Positions 22,213 to 30,735 of a stretch of 64,000 nt of DNA are shown piece by piece. Source of the stretch: Cryobacterium sp. MP_M3 (GTDB lineage: Bacteria; Actinomycetota; Actinomycetes; Actinomycetales; Microbacteriaceae). The notes below the pieces were generated by a model that did not search any database, was not told the origin of the DNA, and worked only from the letters and a program-made list of their open reading frames with translations. The DNA lies in assembly GCF_015752155.1 (NCBI RefSeq), contig NZ_JADOVI010000010.1:1-64000 (forward strand), in the 5' to 3' direction. Both the position numbers and the translations under genes were made by a program. Position 1 is the first letter of the stretch, and every line of letters begins with the position of its first letter.

Positions 22213-24819
22213 ATGCAAACGCAGCCCCGCACCTCCGGCCCCACCGGCTCGACCACCGACTCGACCAACCCTGCCCTGACCGGCTTCGTGCGCGTGCGCG
22301 GTGCGCGGGAGAACAACCTGCGGGACGTCGACGTCGACGTGCCGCGTGACGCGATCGTGGCGTTCACCGGGGTCTCCGGCTCCGGCAAGTCCTCCCTGGC
22401 GTTCGGAACAATCTTCGCCGAGGCCCAGCGCCGGTTCCTCGAATCGGTCGCGCCCTATGCCCGGCGCCTGATCCAGCAGGGACACAGCCCACGGGTCGAC
22501 GAGATCACCGGGCTGCCGCCGGCGGTTGCGCTGCAGCAGAGGCGCGGAACTCCCAGTTCCCGGTCGTCGGTCGGCACGCTCACCACGCTCTCCAATTCGC
22601 TCCGGATGCTGTATTCCCGTGCGGGCACATATCCTGCCGGCGCCGTGCGCCTGGAGTCCGACTCGTTCTCGCCGAACACCGCGGCGGGGGCGTGCCCGCA
22701 GTGCCACGGGCTGGGCATCGCACACACCGTCACGGCCGGCTCGCTGGTCCCCCACCCGACCCTGAGCATCCGCGACGGCGCGATCGCCGCCTGGCCGGGA
22801 GCCTGGCAGGGCAAGAACCTGCGCGACATCCTGATCGTGTTGGGCTACGACGTCGACACGGCCTGGCGTGACCTCCCGGCCGACGCCCGGGAGTGGATCC
22901 TGTTCACCGAGGAACAGCCCGTCGTCGAGGTCGTTCCGCAGCGGGACCGGATCGCCAAGCCGTACCAGGGCCGGTTCTGGAGCGCGCGCAGCTACGTGAT
23001 GCACACGCTCGCCGACTCGAAGAGCCAGAGCCAGCGCGAACGGGCGCTGCGGTTCGTGGAATCGGGGCCGTGCCCGCTCTGCGGCGGCACCGGACTCACC
23101 CCGGCGGCCCTCGCGGTCACCTTCGCCGGCCGGTCGATCGCCGAGCTGGCCGCCCTGCCGCTGACCGGTCTCGCCGAGGTCATCCGGCCCACGGCGGCGC
23201 TCACCGAGGCCGGCGCGGCCCGGCCGGATGCGGCATCCGGCGAGGCCACCGAGGTCGCCGTCACCCTGACCCGCGACCTGCTCTCCCGGATCGAGGTGCT
23301 GCTCGAGCTCGGCCTCGGTTACCTGAGCCTGGCCAGGGCCACCCCGACCCTCTCGCCCGGCGAGATGCAGCGCCTGCGCATCGCCACCCAGCTCCGCTCC
23401 GGGCTGTTCGGCGTGATCTACGTGCTCGACGAGCCCTCGGCCGGGTTGCACCCCGCCGACGCCGAGCCGCTGCTCGTCGTGCTCGAGCAGCTCAAGGAGT
23501 CCGGCAACTCCGTCTTCGTCGTCGAGCACAACATGGCCGTCGTGCGCAACGCCGACTGGGTCGTCGACGTCGGACCGCGGGCCGGCACCGAGGGCGGCGC
23601 CGTGCTCTACAGCGGCCCGATCGCCGGCCTGGCCGACGTGCCGGAGTCGGTCACCCGTCGCTTCCTCTTCCCCGGGGCCGACGGCGAGACCGAGACCGGC
23701 TCGGTGACCCCGTCCCCGGCCGGGCCGAGCCGGCGGGCGCCCGCCGAGTGGCTGGGCCTGCACGGCATCAGCCGCCACAACCTCCGCGCCCTCGACGCCA
23801 GCTTCCCGCTGGGCGTTCTCACCGCGGTCACCGGGGTGTCCGGTTCGGGCAAGTCCACCCTGGTCAGCCAGGTGCTCGCCGACGCCGTGCGGCACGAACT
23901 GCACCCCGGCGCCACCGACGACGACTCGGATGCCGCCGCGGCCGACGACGACGCCGCCCCGGTCTCCCCCGGCACGGCCTCCGCCGCGACCACCGTCGAC
24001 CGGATCACCGGGCTGGCCGCCGTCGACCGCCTCGTGCGGGTCGACCAGAAGCCGATCGGCCGCACCCCACGCTCGAACCTGGCCACCTACACCGGGCTCT
24101 TCGACGCGGTGCGCTCGGCCTTCGCCGCGACCGACGAGGCCCGCGCACGCGGTTACGGCGCCGGCCGCTTCTCCTTCAACGTGGCCGGCGGCCGCTGCGA
24201 GACCTGCCTCGGCGAGGGCTCGGTGGCCGTGGAGCTGCTCTTCCTACCCGGCAGCTACGCGCCCTGCCCGGCCTGCGGCGGCTCCCGCTACAACCCCGAG
24301 ACGCTGGAGATCGACTACAACGGCCGCACCATCGCCGAGGTGCTCGGCCTCACCGTCGACGCCGCCGCCGAGTTCCTCGCGGACGTCCCGGCCGCCGCGC
24401 GCAGCCTCGGCACCCTCCGCGAGGTCGGCCTCGGCTACCTCCGGCTCGGCCAGCCCGCCACCGAGCTCTCCGGCGGCGAGGCGCAGCGGATCAAGCTCGC
24501 CACGGAGTTGCAGCGCGCCCGCCGCGGCCACACCCTGTATCTCCTCGATGAGCCGACCACCGGCCTGCACCCCGCCGACGTGCAGCTGCTCCTGACCCAG
24601 CTGAACCGGCTCGTCGACGCCGGCAACACGGTGATCGTGGTCGAGCACGACCTCGACGTGGTCGCCGCGGCCGACTGGGTGATCGACCTCGGGCCGGCCG
24701 GCGGCGACGCGGGCGGCCGCATCCTCGTCTCCGGGCCGCCCGAGACCGTGGCCGGGCACGCCGAGAGCCGCACCGCGCCCTACCTGGCCCGGCGGCTGGC
24801 CGACGGCGGCGCCATCTGA
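22213..24819 (+). CDS. UvrA-like ABC protein lacking the UvrB-binding domain
   Basis: The 868-residue paralogue of excinuclease subunit UvrA has two ABC modules: Walker A GVSGSGKSS and GVSGSGKST, and signatures LSPGEMQR and LSGGEAQR, each followed by a Walker B (VLDEPSAGLHP, LLDEPTTGLHP). It also has zinc-type cysteine pairs (CPQCHGLG, CPLCGGTG, CETCLGEG, CPACGG). After RMLYSRAG the chain goes within about 25 residues to the GACPQCHGLG zinc motif. In true UvrA the roughly 110-residue UvrB-binding domain lies there. It is therefore a UvrA2/drug-resistance-type protein that may bind DNA or intercalating drugs without UvrB. ATG 22213 gives a sensible N-terminus. Confidence 0.88.
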   Translation: MQTQPRTSGPTGSTTDSTNPALTGFVRVRGARENNLRDVDVDVPRDAIVAFTGVSGSGKSSLAFGTIFAEAQRRFLESVAPYARRLIQQGHSPRVDEITGLPPAVALQQRRGTPSSRSSVGTLTTLSNSLRMLYSRAGTYPAGAVRLESDSFSPNTAAGACPQCHGLGIAHTVTAGSLVPHPTLSIRDGAIAAWPGAWQGKNLRDILIVLGYDVDTAWRDLPADAREWILFTEEQPVVEVVPQRDRIAKPYQGRFWSARSYVMHTLADSKSQSQRERALRFVESGPCPLCGGTGLTPAALAVTFAGRSIAELAALPLTGLAEVIRPTAALTEAGAARPDAASGEATEVAVTLTRDLLSRIEVLLELGLGYLSLARATPTLSPGEMQRLRIATQLRSGLFGVIYVLDEPSAGLHPADAEPLLVVLEQLKESGNSVFVVEHNMAVVRNADWVVDVGPRAGTEGGAVLYSGPIAGLADVPESVTRRFLFPGADGETETGSVTPSPAGPSRRAPAEWLGLHGISRHNLRALDASFPLGVLTAVTGVSGSGKSTLVSQVLADAVRHELHPGATDDDSDAAAADDDAAPVSPGTASAATTVDRITGLAAVDRLVRVDQKPIGRTPRSNLATYTGLFDAVRSAFAATDEARARGYGAGRFSFNVAGGRCETCLGEGSVAVELLFLPGSYAPCPACGGSRYNPETLEIDYNGRTIAEVLGLTVDAAAEFLADVPAAARSLGTLREVGLGYLRLGQPATELSGGEAQRIKLATELQRARRGHTLYLLDEPTTGLHPADVQLLLTQLNRLVDAGNTVIVVEHDLDVVAAADWVIDLGPAGGDAGGRILVSGPPETVAGHAESRTAPYLARRLADGGAI

Positions 24820-24856
24820 CCGGCTGAGGGCGCGCGGTCGATCGGAGAAACCTCGC

Positions 24857-24892
24857 ACACGCCGCGCCGCGCGCCCGAACAGCCCGGCGTGT
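24857..24892. terminator. Hairpin after the UvrA-like gene
   Basis: ACACGCCG at 24857-24864 pairs with CGGCGTGT at 24885-24892. It is flanked by direct repeats GGAGAAAC and CGAGAAAC. It lies 38 bases after the stop. Confidence 0.4.
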
Positions 24893-24997
24893 CCGAGAAA
24901 CTCCACCCCGGCAGGCGGCGGCGACGGATGCCGGGCGCGAGACCCGCGCCCGGGTGACCTAGATTTGTCAGCACACTCATGGCGCGAAGGAGCATCA

Positions 24998-26284
24998 ATG
25001 ACCGGTTGGCGTATTCGGGACTACCATGCCGACGATCTCGACGGCATCCTGCAGCTCTGGCAGGAGATCACGGCGGCCAAGACGGAGCCGGTGTACGGGC
25101 TCTCCGAGGTCATGGCATCCTGCCAGAAGGACCACGCGGTCGTCGCCCTGCACGGTGACGAGGTGGTCGGCGCCGCGGTCGGCCGGGCCGCTCACGCCCA
25201 GGGCTGGATCGTCTTCCTCGCCACCCGTCAGTCCTGGCAGAGCCAGGGCATCGGCACGGCCATGCTCGCGGCCCTCGAGGCGAGGATGGCGCCGCACGGG
25301 ATCACGAAGCTGTCGGCCCTGATGCCGGAGACCGCCAGCCGGGTCGACGCATTCCTCAACCGCGGCTTCGAGGTGAAGAAGCAGCTTCGCTACTTCGAGC
25401 GTCACATCCCGGTGCAGCGCGAGGGTCTGCGCGCGCTCAGCGAGCTGGGCGGCCGCGTCCTCCCCCGCGACCTGTGGGCCGGGGTCGGGGGCATGCGCAA
25501 GGAGAAGGAACTGCTCGAGCGCCGCCTCGTCATGCCGCTCGCCAAGCCCGACATGGCCGACCGGTACGGCGTCGTGCCGCCGAAGGCCGTGGTGCTCTTC
25601 GGACCGCCCGGCACCGGCAAGACCACCTTCGCCAAGGCGATCGCCTCCCGGCTCGAATGGCCGTTCGTCGAGGTGTTCCCGTCGAGGCTGGCCGGGGACC
25701 CCCAGGGTCTGGCCGGCGCACTCCGGGAGACCTTCCTCAAGATCTCCGAACTGGAGCACGCGGTCGTCTTCATCGACGAGGTCGAGGAGATCGCCGCGCA
25801 GCGGGGCGGCGAACCGCCCTCGCCGCTGCAGGGTGTGACCAATGAACTGCTCAAGATCATCCCGGCCTTCCGGGAACAGCCCGGCCGGCTGCTCGTCTGC
25901 GCGACCAACTTCATCCGCGCCCTCGACTCGGCGCTGCTGCGGCACGGCCGGTTCGACTACGTCATCCCGATCGGTCTGCCCGATGACGCCGCCCGCCAGG
26001 CCATCTGGGAGGGCTATATCCCCAAGCCGTTCGCGGACTCCGTCGACCTGGCCACCCTGGTCGAGGCCAGCGGCGGCTTCTCCCCGGCCGACATCGAGTA
26101 CGCCGCCCGGCGGGCCTCGCAGCAGGCGCTGGAGCGAGCGCTGTTCGACGACAGCAGCGACGCCGAGCCGAGCGGCCCGGGCACCGACGACTACCTGGCG
26201 GCGATCCGGTCGACCCGCACCACGGTGTCGGCCCAGGTGGCGGCCGAGTTCCTGGAGGACATCGAGCGGCTCGCCCGGCTGTGA
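24998..26284 (+). CDS. GNAT acetyltransferase - AAA+ ATPase fusion protein
   Basis: The 428-residue soluble protein joins two domains. Residues about 1-140 are a GNAT fold: WRIRDYHADDLDGIL start, VVGAAVGRAAHAQGWIVFLAT, and the acetyl-CoA loop at WQSQGIGTAM (near 81-87). Residues about 165-400 are an AAA+ module of the FtsH/Cdc48 clade: Walker A GPPGTGKT (202-209), Walker B VVFIDE (256-261), sensor 1 CATN (301-304), arginine finger LLRHGRFD, and sensor 2 FSPADIEYAARRAS. All catalytic elements of the ATPase are present. ATG 24998 follows AAGGAG. It is monocistronic and convergent with gntR. The substrate is unknown. Confidence 0.88.
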   Translation: MTGWRIRDYHADDLDGILQLWQEITAAKTEPVYGLSEVMASCQKDHAVVALHGDEVVGAAVGRAAHAQGWIVFLATRQSWQSQGIGTAMLAALEARMAPHGITKLSALMPETASRVDAFLNRGFEVKKQLRYFERHIPVQREGLRALSELGGRVLPRDLWAGVGGMRKEKELLERRLVMPLAKPDMADRYGVVPPKAVVLFGPPGTGKTTFAKAIASRLEWPFVEVFPSRLAGDPQGLAGALRETFLKISELEHAVVFIDEVEEIAAQRGGEPPSPLQGVTNELLKIIPAFREQPGRLLVCATNFIRALDSALLRHGRFDYVIPIGLPDDAARQAIWEGYIPKPFADSVDLATLVEASGGFSPADIEYAARRASQQALERALFDDSSDAEPSGPGTDDYLAAIRSTRTTVSAQVAAEFLEDIERLARL

Positions 26285-26299
26285 GGGTTGTGCGCGGCG

Positions 26300-27049
26300 T
26301 CAGGCCCCCGGCCGGCTCGCGGCGTCGCCCGCCTCCTGCATGAACTCGGCCAGGGTGGCCTCGATCGTGGCGTACGACCAGCGATAGGCGGCGTCGGCGT
26401 CACGGTCGGCGAGCGCGACGGCGAGCTGGTTGTGCCGGTGCGCGGAGGGCGGCGTGTACTCGGTGATGGTGAACCGCTTCTCCTCCTCCCTGGTGCGCAG
26501 CAGGGCGGCGACCGTGCCGGCGAAGTGGCCCATCACGCCGTTGCCCGAGCCGACCAGGATCAGGGAGTGGAAGGCGATGTCCGACTCCAGGAACCGGCGG
26601 CCGTCACCGGCGAGATCGGCGGCGACCATGGCCGCGGCGGCCTCGGCGACGGCGACGAGCTGGGCATCCGTCATCAGCCGGGCGCTGAGCCGGGCGGCGA
26701 CCGGCTCGATCCCGAGGCGCATCTCCAGCATCTCCCGCATCTGGGTGAAGTATTCCGGCCCCCGGCCCCGCCAGACGATGATCTGCGGATTCATCAGGTC
26801 CCAGGCCTCGCGTGGGAGCACCTGCGTTCCGACCCGCTGGCGCGGCTCGACCATGCCGAGCGACTGCAGCACCCGCAGCGCCTCGCGCAGCACCGAACGG
26901 GACACGGCGAAGGCTGCCGCGATGTCATCCAGGTTGAGGATGTCCCCGGGCGCGTACCGGCCGTCGACGATCTCCTGGCCGAGGGAGTTCAGCACTCGGG
27001 CGTGCAGCCCGCGTTCGCGCCAGGAGCCGGGGCCAACGCCAGTGATCAT
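26300..27049 (-). CDS. gntR: Gluconate-type GntR/FadR regulator
   Basis: The 249-residue protein has an N-terminal winged helix (LGQEIVDGRYAPGDILNLDDIAAAFAVSRSVLREALRVLQSLGMV) and a C-terminal FCD domain. The FCD part carries the metal-type residues Asp and His in FLESDIAFHSLI and the His in SAHRHNQL. The FadR subgroup with FCD senses organic acids. It is transcribed away from gntP-gntK, and a 16-bp palindrome lies between them. ATG 27049 with AAGGA upstream was chosen over a longer frame. Confidence 0.9.
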   Translation of the reverse strand: MITGVGPGSWRERGLHARVLNSLGQEIVDGRYAPGDILNLDDIAAAFAVSRSVLREALRVLQSLGMVEPRQRVGTQVLPREAWDLMNPQIIVWRGRGPEYFTQMREMLEMRLGIEPVAARLSARLMTDAQLVAVAEAAAAMVAADLAGDGRRFLESDIAFHSLILVGSGNGVMGHFAGTVAALLRTREEEKRFTITEYTPPSAHRHNQLAVALADRDADAAYRWSYATIEATLAEFMQEAGDAASRPGA

Positions 27050-27190
27050 CAGTGCTTCCTTGTCTCGCAGCTCGCGGCGCTCCCGGTTCGGCGACCGGTG
27101 TCGGCGATCGTTTGCGGCGTCCCCGCGATCGTAGCGGCGAATTGCGCCGTCGCTCTTCCCAAAACCGCGTGACGTATGCCACACTCAATT

Positions 27191-27206
27191 ATCTGATTAA
27201 TCAGAT
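27191..27206. promoter_or_regulatory. GntR operator
   Basis: ATCTGATTAATCAGAT is a perfect 16-bp palindrome in the 229-base region between gntR and gntP. It is AT-rich against a high-GC background, which favours a protein-binding role. No second copy was seen. Confidence 0.75.
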
Positions 27207-27278
27207 TTATTACCGCACGGTGTCTCCTCCCACTATGCCGGACTCGCAGCCGGCCGGACGACTCTCCGTGCGCCACTT

Positions 27279-28730
27279 ATGACGATGGGGTCGCAGGGAC
27301 GCGGCCTCGGAATGGACACCCAGATGTATCTTTCCCTTGCGACCGCGGCGCCCGCGCCGGTTGTGCCGATCACCCCGGCCGGAAGCGACGCCCAGCTGAT
27401 CATCGCCGCGATCGTCGGCATCGCCGTCATCATCGTGCTGATCACCTGGCTCAAGGTCCACCCATTCCTCGCCCTCGCGATCGGCGCCGTCGGCGTCGGC
27501 GCCGGCGCGGGACTCGCACCGGGCGCCGCCGTCACCAGCTTCAGCACCGGCTTCGGCGGCACCATGGCGGGCGTCGGCATCCTCGTCGGCTTCGGCGCCA
27601 TGTTCGGCAAGCTGCTCGCCGACTCCGGCGGAGCCGACCGGATCGTCGACTCCCTGGTCACCCGCTCCAGCGTTCGCACGCTGCCGTGGACGATGGCACT
27701 GATCGGCGGCCTGATCGGCCTGCCGATGTTCTTCGAGGTGGGCCTCGTGCTCCTCATCCCGGTGATCATCCTCGTCGCACGCCGCAGCGGGATGTCGCTC
27801 ATCCGGATCGCGATCCCCGCCCTCGCCGGCCTGTCGGTCATGCACGGCCTCGTGCCGCCGCACCCCGGCCCCCTCGTCGCCGTCACGGCACTCGGCGCCA
27901 ACCTCGGCCTCACCCTCGCGATCGGCGTTCTCGTCGCCATCCCCACGGTCATCGTCGCCGGCCCGGTCTTCAGCAAGTTCGCCAGCCGCTGGGTCTCCGT
28001 TCCGGTGCCCGCCCTCTTCATCACCACCGAGGACCTCGGCGCCGGCGAGACGCGCACCAAGCGCCCGAGCTTCCTGATCACCCTCTCCGGCATCCTGCTC
28101 CCCGTCGTGCTGATGCTGGCCCGATCGATCGCCGACGCCACCGCTCCCGGCTCGACCGCTCCGCTCAACGCCGCACTTGACTTCCTCGGCACCCCGATGA
28201 TCGCCCTGGGCCTTGCCGTCATCTACGCGATGATCGTCTTCGGCCGTGGCGGCGGCATGGACCGCGCCGCCGTCTCCAAGTCGCTCGCCGACTCGCTGCC
28301 CCCGATCGCGGGAATCCTCCTCATCGTCGGCGCCGGCGGCGGGTTCAAGCAGGTGCTGATCGACACCGGGATCGGAACCGTCATCGCCGATGCCGTCGCC
28401 GGCAGCAGCATCTCGGTGCTGCTCCTGGCCTGGTTCGTCGCCGCGCTCGTGCGCGTCGCCACCGGTTCGGCGACGGTCGCGACCGTCACCGCCGCCGGCA
28501 TCCTCGCCCCCGTCGCCGCCAGCCTGGGCGGCACGGACCTCTCGCTGATGGTGCTCGCGATCGGCGCCGGTTCGCTGTTCCTCTCCCACGTCAACGACGC
28601 GGGCTTCTGGCTGGTCAAGGAGTACCTCGGTACCACCGTCGGGCAGACCCTGAAGACCTGGACCATCATGGAGTGCCTCATCTCCGTCACCGGCCTGGCC
28701 GGCGTGCTCCTCCTGAACATCGTGATCTAG
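27279..28730 (+). CDS. gntP: Gluconate:H+ symporter, GntP family
   Basis: The 483-residue membrane protein has about 12-14 helices. Family features are HPFLALAIG near the start, TGFGGTMAGVGILVGFGAMFGKLL, HGLVPPHPGPLVAVTAL (the conserved PPHPGP loop), and HVNDAGFWLVKEYLG near the end. These define GntP permeases that import gluconate or related aldonates. The exact start is uncertain: ATG 27279 has no ribosome binding site, and ATG 27312 or 27324 are possible. The gluconate kinase gene follows after one base. Confidence 0.92.
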   Translation: MTMGSQGRGLGMDTQMYLSLATAAPAPVVPITPAGSDAQLIIAAIVGIAVIIVLITWLKVHPFLALAIGAVGVGAGAGLAPGAAVTSFSTGFGGTMAGVGILVGFGAMFGKLLADSGGADRIVDSLVTRSSVRTLPWTMALIGGLIGLPMFFEVGLVLLIPVIILVARRSGMSLIRIAIPALAGLSVMHGLVPPHPGPLVAVTALGANLGLTLAIGVLVAIPTVIVAGPVFSKFASRWVSVPVPALFITTEDLGAGETRTKRPSFLITLSGILLPVVLMLARSIADATAPGSTAPLNAALDFLGTPMIALGLAVIYAMIVFGRGGGMDRAAVSKSLADSLPPIAGILLIVGAGGGFKQVLIDTGIGTVIADAVAGSSISVLLLAWFVAALVRVATGSATVATVTAAGILAPVAASLGGTDLSLMVLAIGAGSLFLSHVNDAGFWLVKEYLGTTVGQTLKTWTIMECLISVTGLAGVLLLNIVI

Positions 28731-28731
28731 C

Positions 28732-29322
28732 GTGTTCGAGAACCAGCAGCCCGTCCTCGTCATCATGGGCATCTCCGGCTCCGGCAAGTCGACGGTGGCA
28801 GGCATCCTCGCCGGCCAGCTCGGCTGGGACCTGGAGGAGGGCGACGACCTGCACCCGCAGGAGAACATCGACAAGATGTCGGCCGGCCACGCGCTGAACG
28901 ACGAGGACCGCGCCCCGTGGCTCGACACCATCTCGTCGTGGATCATCGAGCACACCATGGCGGGCGTGCCCGGGATCATCACCTGCTCCGCGCTCAAGCG
29001 CCGCTACCGCGACGTGCTGCGGGAGCACAACGTGATCTTCGTGCACCTGGCCGGGTCGAAGGACCTGATCGGCCGTCGGCTCGCCACCCGGCACGACCAC
29101 TACATGCCGACCTCGCTGCTCGACTCGCAGGTGGCGACCCTCGAGGCGCCCGACGCCGACGAGCGGGCGATCACGATCGACGCCGGGCGCGCGCCGGCCG
29201 AGGAGGCCGCTGAGATCGTGCGGCGTCTCGGTCTCACGCCGCGGCCGGGCTCGTCGAGCCTGGGTGCCGCGGAGCCGGGGAAATCCTCGGTCGGGCGCGC
29301 CGTCCCGGTCCAGGGAGCCTGA
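28732..29322 (+). CDS. gntK: Gluconokinase
   Basis: The 196-residue enzyme phosphorylates D-gluconate to 6-phosphogluconate with ATP. The P-loop is MGISGSGKST (near residues 12-21). EEGDDLHPQENIDKMSAGHALNDEDRAPWL is the gluconate-binding signature, and SALKRRYRDVLR and the LID-like HYMPTSLLDSQ also match. The tail beyond about residue 170 (PRPGSSSLGAAEPGKSS) is an extra, probably disordered extension. It starts at GTG 28732, one base after gntP. A strong hairpin follows. Confidence 0.94.
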   Translation: MFENQQPVLVIMGISGSGKSTVAGILAGQLGWDLEEGDDLHPQENIDKMSAGHALNDEDRAPWLDTISSWIIEHTMAGVPGIITCSALKRRYRDVLREHNVIFVHLAGSKDLIGRRLATRHDHYMPTSLLDSQVATLEAPDADERAITIDAGRAPAEEAAEIVRRLGLTPRPGSSSLGAAEPGKSSVGRAVPVQGA

Positions 29323-29338
29323 GCACCACACAATCAAA

Positions 29339-29374
29339 GCACGAACGGCCCCGTTTTCGCGGGGCCGTTCGTGC
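29339..29374 (+). terminator. Terminator of gntP-gntK
   Basis: GCACGAACGGCCCCG (29339-29353) pairs perfectly with CGGGGCCGTTCGTGC (29360-29374) around TTTTCG. The 15-bp stem begins 17 bases after the gntK stop. Confidence 0.85.
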
Positions 29375-29488
29375 GTGGCGGTGACTCACAGGGTTCCCCC
29401 GCCGAGTTCGGCTAATCTGAGCAGATACTCGTCGGTAGATCCGGCCGGTGATCGTGCCGCACATCCGTGCCGGACGAGCGGAGGTGAG

Positions 29489-30016
29489 ATGAACCAGGTC
29501 GCCTCCTCCGCGGTGCCGTCACTCACGCACCATCCCCGCCTTCGCGCTGTGATCCTCGCCACGCTGACCCTGGTCGCCACGCTCCTCTGCCTCGTCGCTG
29601 TCCACTCCGGCGGAGACGGGCATTCCATGGCCGACACCGGAGCGACCGGCATGGCCGCGCATCCCACGGCGAGCGCGAACCACCTGCCGACCGCACACCC
29701 GGTGACGGATGCGCTTCCGGTCACCTCCACATGGCCGACGACACATCCGACGCGCACCGGCCCGACCATGACCCTCGCCGCGGCCGCAACCCAGCCCGCG
29801 CTCTGTTCCGAGCACAACTCCCTGGGCGGCAGCGGTACGGCGTCGATGTCCTGCTCCGACGTGCTCGTGGTCGGCTCCAACGCCGTCCTCGCGAGCGAGC
29901 CGTCCGATTCCGGCCTGGTCTTCGCCTCCGGCGGCTTCGTCAACGACACGTTCCGGGCCATTCCCGCCCACCTGCACCGCCCCAGCCTCACCCTCCTCTC
30001 GATCAGTCGCGTTTAG
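29489..30016 (+). CDS. DUF6153-like exported protein
   Basis: The 175-residue protein has an N-terminal membrane segment (AVILATLTLVATLLCLVAVHS, about residues 20-40). It is followed by HSM-, HP- and H-rich exported sequence with two cysteine sites (PALCSEHNS and SMSCSDV). This matches the DUF6153 family found beside DUF305 and copper genes in actinobacteria (recognised from memory). His, Met and Cys suggest metal contact in the envelope. ATG 29489 follows GGAGGTGAG. It is first in a co-directional cluster of seven genes. Confidence 0.7.
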   Translation: MNQVASSAVPSLTHHPRLRAVILATLTLVATLLCLVAVHSGGDGHSMADTGATGMAAHPTASANHLPTAHPVTDALPVTSTWPTTHPTRTGPTMTLAAAATQPALCSEHNSLGGSGTASMSCSDVLVVGSNAVLASEPSDSGLVFASGGFVNDTFRAIPAHLHRPSLTLLSISRV

Positions 30017-30110
30017 ACCGAACCCGCCCGCGCGCCCACTCCGGCAGCGCGGATCAGCCGTGTCAACGGCCACCGGTTTCGCACTCTTCCCTGACGAATG
30101 GACCACGAAC

Positions 30111-30722
30111 ATGCAGCTTTTCCCGCGCACCTCGCGCACTCGCCTCCCCCTCCTCACCCTGGCCGCGCTCACGACCGCCCTCACCCTGAGCGCCTGCTCG
30201 GGGGCGACCTCCGGCTCCGGCCCCACGGCCAGCCAGAGCAGCACGGCCGACGCCTCGGCGGCGACCTTCTCCACGGCAGACATCGAGTTCGCCCAGATGA
30301 TGATTCCGCACCACGAGCAGGCGGTCGAAATGAGCGAGGGGATGCTGGCCAAGCACGGCGTCGATCCTCGGGTGGCCAAGCTGGCCACCACGATCAAGGC
30401 CGCCCAGGCCCCCGAGATCGTCCGGCTGAAATCCTGGCTGACGGGCTGGAACGCCTCGGCCGACAGCATGTCCGGGATGGACCACAGCGACGACGGCATG
30501 ATGAGCGACGCCGACATGATGACCCTCGACAACGCCGACGGCGCGGACGCCGACCGGATCTTCCTCGAGCAGATGATCACGCACCACCAGGGTGCCATCG
30601 CGATGGCGCGCACCGAACTCGATAAGGGCACGAATGCCGACGCCAGGGCGCTCGCCGGCGCCATCGTCTCCTCCCAGACCGAGGAGATCGCCGTCATGAC
30701 GAGCCTCCTCGCGACGCTCTAG
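30111..30722 (+). CDS. DUF305 lipoprotein
   Basis: The 203-residue lipoprotein has lipobox LSAC (Cys near residue 30) and a four-helix DUF305 domain. The family's two His pairs appear as FAQMMIPHHEQAVEMSEGML and FLEQMITHHQGAIAMARTEL. A Met/Asp-rich linker (SMSGMDHSDDGMMSDADMM) lies between them. DUF305 proteins are linked with copper and with iron handling in the periplasm. ATG 30111 was chosen; GTG 30060 is possible but adds no signal-like sequence. The next gene starts 13 bases later. Confidence 0.85.
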   Translation: MQLFPRTSRTRLPLLTLAALTTALTLSACSGATSGSGPTASQSSTADASAATFSTADIEFAQMMIPHHEQAVEMSEGMLAKHGVDPRVAKLATTIKAAQAPEIVRLKSWLTGWNASADSMSGMDHSDDGMMSDADMMTLDNADGADADRIFLEQMITHHQGAIAMARTELDKGTNADARALAGAIVSSQTEEIAVMTSLLATL

Positions 30723-30735
30723 AGCCGGGGATACG

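Noticed and set aside
22015..23904. Long minus-strand frame opposite the UvrA-like gene
   Set aside because: It mirrors third-position GC of the UvrA-like gene and shows no domain.
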